Assembly (NCBI GenBank): GCA_007922195.1
Contig: ML681992.1
Coordinates: 40,150,625-40,214,624, forward strand
Direction: 5' to 3'
Source: Podocnemis expansa
Lineage: Eukaryota > Chordata > Testudines > Podocnemididae
DNA length: 64,000 bases
The notes under the pieces are model-generated. The model made no database searches. It saw nothing but the letters and a program-made list of their open reading frames with translations, and was not told where the DNA came from. This document shows positions 47,565 through 57,245 of this stretch, piece after piece. The translations under genes and the position numbers were made by a program. The first letter of the stretch is position 1. Each line of letters opens with the position of its first letter.

Positions 47565-47705
47565 TTTGGTTTGTTTGTATTACTGTAGTGCCTGGGAGTC
47601 CCCATCATGGGCCAGGCCCCCATTGTAATAGGTGCTGTACAAACACAGTGAAAAGATGGTCCTAGTCCCAAAGAGTTCACTATCTTAGTAATACAAGAGA
47701 CAATA
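47565..47705 (+). repeat. Old interspersed repeat (amniote-wide SINE-like)
   Basis: TATTACTGTAGTGCCTGGGA, ATGGGCCAGGCCCCCATTGT and AGGTGCTGTACAAACACAGT form a phrase widely repeated in reptile DNA. Family unnamed here. Confidence 0.4.
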
Positions 47706-48489
47706 TAACTCATATGCCTAATTAAAGGAGCTATTTGTTTTAGGGGTCTCTTGAGGCTGGGTTATGTTGCTCAGCAGCTTTGGCTACTCAGGTCCAGAAG
47801 CTTCTGGAAATGAAGTGGGTGGTTGCATTAAGCATGCTCCACAAGGTTTTCTACTGCTGCTGTGGTCAGATGCCATGAGCACAGCAGCCACACAAAGTTG
47901 CAATGAGAGGAGCCCGTGTGTTCAGTGTGTGAGTGGGAGAAGTTGAACCAGGAGTGGACAGCTATATGTTCTCTCCTTGCCATGGAGCATTTTGCAGCAG
48001 AGTTTTTCTCATATGCATCTGTGACTGATGGTGCTGGTTCCAGATGAGAAAGAAAAGCCTTATTGGATATTTTTCCTGAGATCCCTGCAAGCAAAGAATT
48101 GAATTGCTGCTTCTTGCAACTCAAGCTATTGGACTTGAATAGAGACTGAACAACATCTAAACTTTGGAACTCTTGGTTTCTTTCTCACAATGTCTCTGTG
48201 GTGACTGTTCTTTTTAAATTAATTTTGTTTTCTTATGAGATTTATCAAGTTAGTAGTTAAGAACAAACATAGTGACCTTTATTAGGCAGTATGTTAATGT
48301 GAGGAGGGTAACTGCACAATCTTTGCTGTGAGTCCTTTACAGAATGAATCCTGGCTCTCCAGCTGCTTTTCCATAAGAGCTGAGGTTTAGGGGTTTTTTT
48401 TTGAGGCACTGGAGAAGGGCAATTAAATGAATTCTAGCCCATCCAAGGGTTACAGCAACAAGCAGACACTTAAACACAGGTAGTGCAAG
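47706..48489. other. Intergenic sequence, no feature seen
   Basis: Nothing recognised. Confidence 0.4.
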
Positions 48490-49272
48490 CAGGGATTAAA
48501 GTAAGGGGGAGGTCCCCTATTTTAAAGGGGACAGTGTTCTGGGGCTCCTAAAATAGGGGAATGCACCAGAACGCTGCATTCTGGGGTCCCCTAAAAATAG
48601 ATGAATGTGCTGGAATGCAGCTTTCTAACACGTTACCCCCAAGGCAGGCTCAGGGAAGTGGCTGTGGGCTGGGGCAAGTCCAGCCAACTCTCCACCCCCT
48701 TTTGTGGTGTTTGTGCTGGCCCCGCCTGCTGAGTCTGGGAGGCACGAGTGGCCCGGATCCAGTCTCCAGCCTTTGCCCCCTCTTGCTGGCACTGCAGCCT
48801 TTCTGCCCCCAGCCCGGCTCCTTGGCCACAGTGGTGACACAGGTGAGAAGGGCAGTGGGTTGGGGACAGGCAGGCAGCCAGCGGGGAAAGCGTGGGAGGG
48901 TGGGAAGAAGGGGTGTGGATGGGGGGGTGCGGAAGTATGGAGAGGGTTGGGGGGCTGAAGGGAGTGGAATGAAGATGGGGGAGCTGGGGCATTGGGGGTT
49001 GGGAGGGCTGGAGTGAGAACATGGGGGCAGGGAGCCTAGGGAATGGGGATTGGGGCTGTGGAGGACATGCAGAAGGAGGGGTCTGATGGGGGCAGGCGTT
49101 CTGGAGGCAGCAGCTGGGGTGGGGGCAAGCATTTGTGGGGCAATAGCTGGGTGGGGAGCAGTAGCTGTGGTGTGGGGGGGCACATATGTGTGAAGGGGGC
49201 CCGCACCTTGACGAAGGGGTCCTGGAAATTTAGGAAGGTTCTGGGGTCTGCCGAATTGTACTTTACCCTCTG
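48490..49272. mobile_element. hAT-like element, CAGGGGTTAAAGTA family, full copy
   Basis: It begins CAGGGATTAAAGTAAGGGGG and ends TTGTACTTTACCCTCTG. The flanks AGTGCAAG (48482-48489) and AGTACAAG (49273-49280) agree at 7 of 8. The body shares the TTAGGAAGGTTCTGGGGTCT-like right end and G-rich strand with the copy at 39726. It is 783 bp with no transposase; long minus-strand frames are shadows of C-rich sequence. Confidence 0.85.
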
Positions 49273-50077
49273 AGTACAAGGAAGAAGGCAATACTCTTAT
49301 GCACAAATTCCCTCTTCTGCAAGCAAATTGCAAGAGTATGTGGTCTCAGACCCATCTTTTGACAGTTGTCCTTTTTAACAGCTACTGGGCTTCAAATACT
49401 ACCTTCCTACCTAGTAGCAATCAATGCAGCAATGAAATGATAAATACATACATTATTCTTGAGACTTTCCAGGCATGAGAACAAATTTAGCTCCCAAACT
49501 TGGAAATGGTTTAAACAGAAAGTTTCTCGGCAAATGACTTCCAATTAAATATTTGTCCAGTTGTTTTAATTTAGTGTGACTTGTTTTTATCTCAGTAGCA
49601 TGTCAGCTCAGTCTTTGTTGATAGGTAAGTGTACCATAAACAGCACTCTAGCTACATGTTACTTCTAAAAACCACAAAAGCTGGCTTTAAAATTGCTGTT
49701 CACTAGTGTATGGTTAGAAGACCTAGATAAATGACAAACACAAAGTTAAAACTTGGTGCAACTTGGGAGCATGCTGATATGAAAAGCTTTGGAAAATGTA
49801 AGCAATATAGGAAAAGATGGTAAATTAAACTTGGCATTTTAAGGAAATATGCAAGAACTAGGTGCACCACACTGGGGCAGTAAGTCCCCACTTTTATTTC
49901 AATAATCAGCGTACTGCCATTCGTGATGCCTTTTTATTCTTTGCATCTGATTTTACTGAGCAATTCTTAGTTTACAAATACACATAACTTAGAAGCAAAC
50001 TTCTGGGAACAGAAAAGCTAAGCAAAGAACTACAGTGCCTGCAGTACCTAACACTCAGTAGTCAATGGTAAAGAAAC

Positions 50078-50182
50078 AGCTGGCTAGCACCTCTGCTTAA
50101 CATGCAGAAGGTCTGGGGTTCAATTCCCAGGGGGTTGGACTCGATGATCTCACGAGGTCCCTTCCAACCCTATGATTTGATT
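50078..50182 (+). mobile_element. SINE with tRNA-like head and CR1-like tail
   Basis: Head: GGCTAGCACCTCTGCTTAAC, ATGCAGAAGGTCTGG and the B box GGTTCAATTCC (50117-50127). The loop TTAACAT has the shape of a tRNA-Val anticodon arm. The tail GGGGTTGGACTCGATGATCT, then CCTTCCAACCCTATGATTTG, copies the CR1 3' end and lets the SINE use CR1 machinery (the known arrangement in tortoise SINEs). Confidence 0.75.
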
Positions 50183-50849
50183 TATAGTAAGGGATTTACG
50201 TAGCATATGTTAGCTCTACCATACATCCTTTCAATTCTGATTTAGGAACATACAGTCCAGAATGCTGGAGCTGTTTTGTCTGGGAAGCTAATTCCCAAAT
50301 GAGGAAATACAATTACTACAGTTTATTGCCCCAGATGTTTCTAAGTTACATTTTGGACACACCAAAATGTCTCCAGAGTCAGATATCAATGAGTCAGGAC
50401 GCAAGTCAGATGTGGCTATTCTGGGCTAATGTTGTTAAGCCCTTGTAAACAAGCATGACTTTCTTCAAAATCTACCCAGCTCTTCAGTGGCAGCCAAAGA
50501 AGCAAATTCGAAATGATGGGTAATATCATCAAATTAACCTTGTTCCAGTCTGAGTTGGAGAGAATAGCGGTTGTTAGTTAGCATCTTTTGACAGAACAGT
50601 CTGAAAAGATCATAAATAATAACACACAGCAATCAAGCTTTGCTATTCTTGCATCCTCAATTTAACAATATTAATGATAAAGAAAATTTCTAATGGAAGT
50701 GTCTAACACGGATTGATAAATCCAAGATAACAGTGTTACAACAGGGAGTTTGTAATAGTTAAGGATGATATTTTTCTATCTTTCTAACAAATCAATTGCT
50801 CTCTAAGAATTCACAGTTGTCACTATTACGTACAAGCAGGGATGTAACT

Positions 50850-50997
50850 TAGAAAAAGCCCATCTCCTAAGCATCTGATGAAGTGCGATTTTTTTCTCCC
50901 AGGAAAGCTCATGCAGTAAATATATCTGTTAGTCTAAGTGCCACAGGACTCCTTGCTTGTTTACTGAGCTAGACTAACATGGCTGCCCCCTTTGAAA
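50850..50997 (-). mobile_element. Penelope-like element end fragment, reversed
   Basis: GCATCTGATGAAGTGCGATT, GGAAAGCTCATGCAGTAAAT, GTTAGTCTAAGTGCCACAGG and the leader CTAGACTAACATGGCTGCCC then TTTGAAAC. This is the reverse complement of the + copies. Confidence 0.78.
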
Positions 50998-51552
50998 CTT
51001 AAGAGAATCCCATTTAGCTATTAGGGATATAGGAACCGGAACATAGGGGCATTCTGACCTCACACAATAGAAGAGAGTAGTACACATACATGTAGTCAAT
51101 CCTTTATGTAATTGAAAGTGATTCCCGAAGAGGGATCTGTTGACCAATCAGTTAGACTTTCATTTTACTAGGGCTATGTAAAGTTCACATAAAATTCTTG
51201 TAATGTTCTATAATTTTAGCCTAAAATTCATGCACACAGTCAAATGTAACCACATTTCCAGGGTTAAAGAACAATTCTAATGGAGTAGTCAGTAGGTGGA
51301 CTTTGAGTCAGATCTAGAGCATCAGTTGCTTTTGAATGGACCCCAAAGTCCTCTCATTTACTTATCATTATGAGGGAAAGGTTAAAAACATTTTCTCTGG
51401 AATCTGGACCTTGATTATACCTTAACCAAGAAATTTGGATCTTGACAAAGATAACTGACTACCTCTGCTTATGAACATTGTGGGTTAGAGGTGACACCTT
51501 TTGAAGAACAAGAGTCCCTAAATTTGATGCAATTGCACACCTGAATGGCCAT

Positions 51553-51897
51553 CAGAAACATCACTGCCCCGGGAAAAGACCCTGGGCATGAACTCAAGCC
51601 CCACCTCCTGGCCACCATCCAGGACCCCAGGCCTGATCCTGCATTGGCCTCCTGCCACTGCCACCCTGGCCCCAGATCCCCTGCTGGGTTTGGGCCCGGG
51701 AGAGGTGGGCACAGCTGCAGGCGTCCTGGCCTCAATCCCTGACTGGGGCCAGGGACAGAAAAGGCTGGTGCTGCGGTGGGTGCCCCAGGCCCGGGTCCCT
51801 GGTTGGGGCCGAGGCAGGGGCTGGCCTGGGCACTTGGGGCACTGGCGCTGGGACTCGGGCCATGTGCCCTGTGTGCCAGGTGCCAGCGATGCCCCTG
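51553..51897. mobile_element. hAT-like element related to 941-1081, with 8-bp duplication
   Basis: ATGGCCAT occurs at 51545-51552 and exactly again at 51898-51905. The left end CAGAAACATCACTGCC and the reversed right end CAGGGGCATCGCTGGC agree at 12 of 16. The right third (GCACTGGCGCTGGGACTCGG) matches the 941-1081 copy. GC-rich, no transposase. Confidence 0.85.
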
Positions 51898-51905
51898 ATG
51901 GCCAT

Positions 51906-54574
51906 ACAAAGACTGTAGCAGAAAGAAGTGCTGTGATGGACTGCACTTGAGTTAATCCAACATAAGTCATTTCAGATATTGCAGAAGATTCATACAGCTA
52001 GTAAAGAGCGAGCTACCATGCCTCAGTCATCTGCAAATAATGACAGTGAAACACAAATAGTCTGATTTCAGTTCTTTGATGTACTGAGAATTCAAATAGG
52101 AATGTTTAAAATAAATCAGCCTCCAGGATATGCAACCATAACTGTAAAGCAGTCACCCAAATCTCACATCTAATTACTTAAAAGGAAAAAAAAAATCAAA
52201 TTCTGCACTGAGAGTCAGGCCCTCTGAGAGGTCTGGGTCACTTTCCCTTTTGAGTCCCCTAGCTTAATAAAAATAAAAAATGACACATGAAAACAAAAGA
52301 AGGCATATCAATTAACAAAAAAAACCAAAAAACAAAAAAAACAAAACAACCCAAGTTTCTAAATTTGAGGTCCTCATTGAACTTGAGGCACAGCCTAAAT
52401 GGCTCTTCTTGACATTTAGCTATTACCCTCTGTTTGGTCCTGTCTAGAGTTAGGAACTTAAATTAGGCTATTTATTTAAATACGTTAATGTAGATTTAGA
52501 AACCTAAACTGAAGTCTGGATTTGACTATTTTAAAAATGATCGCCTAAATCAAGTATTTATGAACTGATTACCCATGCTTCCAAATTTGGCCTAAGGTGT
52601 AAGTTTGGCCACTTGCCTTTTNNNNNNNNNNNNNNNNNNNNNNNNNNNNNNNNNNNNNNNNNNNNNNNNNNNNNNNNNNNNNNNNNNNNNNNNNNNNNNN
52701 NNNNNNNNNNNNNNNNNNNNNCAAGAGGATATTTCACGTTTTCCTTCCAATAGTGTGAAACGTCATGCTCATTTTGCATTAATGAGTCCTAGATCCAAAT
52801 TAATCACTTAGCTTTGGTCTTGGCAAGGCAGTTTTCTGTTTTTTCTTTTATTTTTCCATACAATTTTAGAATGGCACAATCAGGGCAAGAGAAATCAAAT
52901 CAGAGACATATGTTTCTTAAGCCTCAATTGGTATTCCTCCCTGATCCTCTGCAGCTGGTGAGAAATATACTGTTGTTCCATGTTTACTGGAGAATGAAAA
53001 CATTAACAGATATTGAAGTTCAGTGTAAACAACTGTTGTTCAAACCTGGCAACTTGGCTATCCCAGTACAGTTTCTTCTCAATTAATGAACAAGATTCTA
53101 TTTTCTTTATTCTAAATTTTATACTGTATGCATATGTTGATTAGTGAGTGTACTTTTTGAAAGAAGTTACTTTAGCTCTTTTAATTCAGATATTTATTCT
53201 GAAATAATAAATCTATATTTTCAGAACAGTTCAATGTATTTTTTTTTTAAATCCCGGGGCATGAATTTAGGAATTTTCCAGATTTCAAAAATACCCGTTT
53301 GTTGTAGATTGCAGCCCTTAACATTGACAATTCAAGCCTGATATAGGTATCACTCAGCCTGCTTGATCTATCTCCCTGATTCCCTACCTTCTGCAGAGAA
53401 GGTTCCAGTGTCCTTTTCTCTTATATTTCCTGTCTAGTATCAAAATACAGCAGTACAATACACACTGATGTGTGATACGGGTGTCGGGGACCTGGCTGTG
53501 TAAAGGCAGGTGGTCTGAGTGTGTGAGTTTTACAGTGGAGATAGACACAGTAGCTCAGATGGAGAGAAGGAATGAATCTCTCTTGTTATTGGGAAGATCT
53601 GTGGATTTGTATGGTTTCTAGCACACATTTGTGTTTATTAGCACCTGTGTCAGGTTACAGTTAAATTCTGATAAGTACATTTTTTTAAGGTATCTTATTT
53701 TCTGTAATGAAGACATTGCATTCAGGCTTTCCAGACAGAAGACTCTAGAATTTTCCATTCTCATCTGTTGTTTTTGTGTCAATCCCAATTCGTCTTCCTG
53801 AATGAGTCAGGAATGGGGTTGGGGAATGTGTCCCCAACCTCTTCTCAGCTCCACACATTGTGCACACAGAAGGTGACATACTTTGCTGCTCAGAGTTTAT
53901 AGTTAGTGGAGCTCAGTGCTTAGCTCTAACCTACCTTTTTGCTCTCCTTATCCTCTACTGACTGGTGTTGAAATGGCCTTCAATGTAATTTTAAAACAGC
54001 TGAGTATCTGATCTGTATTTTACCACTGGGTGTTCTTTTTAATCATAAACTTCATAAAAGAAGTAAAACTATAGGGAAACCCACAGCTGCCTTCATATTT
54101 AGCATGTAAATGTAATCCATAGAGATGATATGTCTGTCTTTGGCTCAGCAAAACTGCTCTGATCAAGATGGAATATTTCATGTTGAAATCTGCATTGCCA
54201 ACAAGTTATCTTTTTTCACTCCCCTTTCCGGAAAAATCCTACGCTCATTAGTGTACCAATTACCTTTCCATGAGTTTTCACTTTGTTTCTCGATGTCAGC
54301 TTCTCTTCTTGTTGACCTGTTACTTGTATCTGAGTATCTTATGAGTGATTTGTCCTCTTCAGTCTGGCATAGCTCCCTTGTTGGCAGGGGCATGAGGGTT
54401 GGATTACTATAGTAATTAATTTTTGGTCTGTAGAACTCAGGCTTGCTGATGTTGCTATGAGATATGTATCTTCCTTCTTTCTGTTATTGAGCTTTGTCAG
54501 ACTTAGCAGTGGTTTGTATAAATCTGACCACGGTTCCTTTCTGCAATTTATCAGCTACACATAACCCATGGTGC
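51906..54574. other. Intergenic sequence with an assembly gap, no feature seen
   Basis: Nothing recognisable on either side of the run of N. Confidence 0.5.
52622..52721. other. Assembly gap (100 N)
   Basis: Exactly 100 N, the usual placeholder for a gap of unknown size. Confidence 0.99.
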
Positions 54575-54690
54575 AAAGTTCTGAAGAGGCAGCCGTGTTA
54601 GTCTAGTTCTACAAAACAAGCAAGGAGTCCTGTGGCATTTAAAGACCAACAAATTTATTTATCACATGAGCTTTTGTGAGAGAGCCATGT
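54575..54690 (+). mobile_element. Penelope-like element end fragment
   Basis: GAGGCAGCCGTGTTAGTCTA, GCAAGGAGTCCTGTGGCATT, AAAGACCAACAAATTTATTT and ATCACATGAGCTTTTGTGAG. A single, non-inverted copy. Confidence 0.8.
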
Positions 54691-55342
54691 TGTAAGTGGG
54701 TGAGCAGTTGTTGCTTTTCTATACTAAATACATTTGCTAGAAGTTTGTTTTTTCACTGAAACTAGAATAGCAATTTGCAATATTGTTCTTCACTCAGATA
54801 AAAATTAGGACTGTCAATAATGTAGTAGATATAGGATTTGTCTAAATAGGAGGTTTAATCCACAGCTTCTTCCTGTGCATGAGGTAATGCATAGCAGGCC
54901 AGTCTCTAACAGCATGTGCATCAGATGGTGTGTTCTCAGTCAATGTACGTTACTGTGTACACACGCTCAGGTTTGCTGCCAGCTGATACCATGGCACTCT
55001 TGGAAGGTATCCCATGCTCCTTTGTTTCACGGCAGAGCAATGTGCATTGTGGAATGCATAACACAAGTCAGGTTTAAGATATTTTTTTTAAATCCCACTA
55101 TTCATTTATCTCCACCTCATCCTTCTGTTAGGAGTGGGCTAGCACCATTTTCAAACTGCTGTTAGCTAGGATGTAGCCAGTGATGTTCCATGCTCCTATG
55201 CTCAAAATTATAAATATGCAACAGGTGCTTGAGCTGTATTTCAGCCCTCTGGTTTTGAGTGGCATCTCCCACATTCTCAGCAGGAGAGTCTTCAGTGATG
55301 GTGGAATTAGGACACAGGAGATGCAGAAGAGGGAGACACTAA
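54691..55342. other. Intergenic sequence, no feature seen
   Basis: Nothing recognised. Confidence 0.4.
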
Positions 55343-55761
55343 AGCTATATCTACACCTAAAATCTTAGTTCAGACTTTGTTAATCTGAACTAAGCAGTTC
55401 AAAGTTAGCTCAAACTAAACAGGGCTTTTAGTTCCAACTAGCTGCGTTTTTTTTAGTTCAAACTAATTTTTTAGCTCGAACTAAAAAAAACTGGTGGGTT
55501 CAAACTAAAAGTTAGTTTGAACTAAAAAAAAAAGTTTAGTTTGAACTAACCACTAGTTCGAACTTTAGTTCAAACTAGCATGTCTCCACTGGGCTAGTTT
55601 GAACTAAAAATGTAAATGAGTTTGAACTAACCATTCAAACTAATTAGTTCAAACTAACCTTTGATTAGTTCAAACTAAAATTTTTTCCATTTGAACAAGG
55701 TTCAAATTAGTCTGGACTAAGCAAGCTTAATCCAAACTAATTTTGTAGTGTAGACATAGCC
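55343..55761. mobile_element. Harbinger-like element made of AGTTTGAACTAA words, TAA duplication
   Basis: The left end AGCTATATCTACACCTAAAA and the right end TAGTGTAGACATAGCC (to 55761) are inverted repeats. TAA occurs at 55340-55342 and at 55762-55764. Nearly all of the 419-bp body is copies of AGTTCAAACTAA / TTAGTTTGAACTAA in both orientations, so it can fold into many hairpins. No gene. Confidence 0.82.
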
Positions 55762-56009
55762 TAAAAGACTGATGGTAGATGACTGGTTTTGGGATCAGTG
55801 TCATGGTGTTGAGAGCTGTTCACGGGCATGGGAAACAAACTTGCAACCCTGTGCAGCATCTTTGTAGTCCATTGTCTACATGAATGACTTGTATGTGATT
55901 TTGACTTGTTCATCAGCAAGACCTATAATTTTACTCTATTGGGAAGATCACCATAGCTCTGCCAGGACTGAAAAGCTGGGGGTAATTAAAGCAAATCAGC
56001 CAAGTTTGT

Positions 56010-57245
56010 AACACCTTTTAACAGGGTTTCCATCCTAGAAAAAGGGTCTTGAAAGCGTAGGCCAATTTAACTGCACAGGCAAAGCCAGGGAGCAGGGGTT
56101 GGTTAAATAAAGCTCAGTTGTGCAGGAACAAAAGGGTCCAGTATTAAGTCTAGGAGCTGAGAATGGAAGGTGGCTGCAGTGAGGTAGTCTGCAGTCACTC
56201 CTGGAGTGAGGGGAGGTATGAGGGGACTGCCAAACCCAGGGAAGGGGAGAACTAGAAAGGGAGGAGGATGCTCCGGGGAAGAGCAGCAAGGAATAAGTAT
56301 ACAGACCTTGGCTGCTGCTTAGGGGCCTCTGAGCTGGAACCTGGAGAAGAGGCTGGCCTAGGTTCTCCCACCAGTCCCTGAGGAAATGGCATAGACCAGC
56401 TGAAGGACAGCAAACTACTTGGGATAGTTTGTCTTGAAAAGAGTTTCCTGCCTCCCCCTTAGAAGGTGGAACAGAGGGCCAGGTCATGAAAAGGAAGCTC
56501 AGTTCCTGGAGTGAGAGGGACAGCAAGGCAAGACAGGATGGGTGAAGACATTGTCAAAGGAGGGTGCAATGCCTGGAAGAACTAATGCCCAGGACAGCCA
56601 GGAGGAAGGGTTGCTAGAGTGAATTGTCACAGTGCCAGAAAAGTAATACTTCCTGGGGAGCATCCCACATACTAGTTCAAATGTGACTCTCCAAAAACCA
56701 ACAGACAGAGAAAAGAATTTTGGATAAATAACCAGAGTTTAAATTAACTTGGGCCTTTCTTTCTGGTCCAATAAACCAATAGGACCAATGAGTGAGGGGC
56801 AACCAAAAGGGTTGGAAAGACTTTGGCTTTCTGGGATCCATAAAACCAATAGGCAACAGCTGGTAAGCTGTTAAAATACTTATAGGACTATTTATCCATT
56901 GTAAATGTTTTCTCTGTAATTTTTGACCTGAAGAATAAATGTGCTTTCTTGGAATGAGCTGTGGGATCATTTCTGACTGAGGGCAATGCACTGGTCATAG
57001 CCCACAGAGAGCACGCAAAGCACAGGTGCTGGCCTTTTTAGGAAAACTGGCTTGCTGGGAATATCAGTATAGATCAGGGAGCTGTGCAGCCTTAAAAGCC
57101 CCAGTCAAGAGAGGGGGAGATGAAAGTCTTTGCCCAAGAGAGGTGATAGCTAGGAACTAGAAACCTTTAAGTGGGTGCTGTCGAAGGGACCACAGAGAGG
57201 AGAACACTGGTACAGTTCTGCTGAAACTGTAACAAACCCTATTTC
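56010..57245. repeat. Unclassified long repeat, copy 3 of 3 (possibly LTR-derived)
   Basis: CAAAGCCAGGGAGCAGGGGT, AGACCTTGGCTGCTGCTTAG, CTCTGAGCTGGAACCTGGAG and AAGAACTAATGCCCAGGACA match the other copies in order. Near 56930, GACCTGAAGAATAAATGTGC resembles a poly(A)-signal region. A solitary or partial LTR is a possibility; no viral coding sequence is visible. Confidence 0.45.

Larger units (their letters stand above)
49281..51544. other. Mostly unique intergenic sequence
   Basis: Apart from the SINE at 50078 and the Penelope end at 50850, I see nothing. Confidence 0.5.

Noticed and set aside
48650..49333. Minus-strand frame of 227 codons, Pro-rich
   Set aside because: It is the C-rich complement of the G-rich body of the hAT-like element at 48490 and crosses its right end.
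50100..50130. Functional tRNA-Val gene
   Set aside because: Only the anticodon and T-arm part is present and it runs into a CR1-like tail, so it is a SINE.
51469..51970. Overlapping frames of about 150 codons
   Set aside because: They cover the hAT-like element at 51553-51897 and its flanks; GC-rich, no domain.
56035..56526. Minus-strand frame of 163 codons
   Set aside because: Antisense of the unclassified repeat; Ser/Leu/Pro-rich with no recognisable domain.
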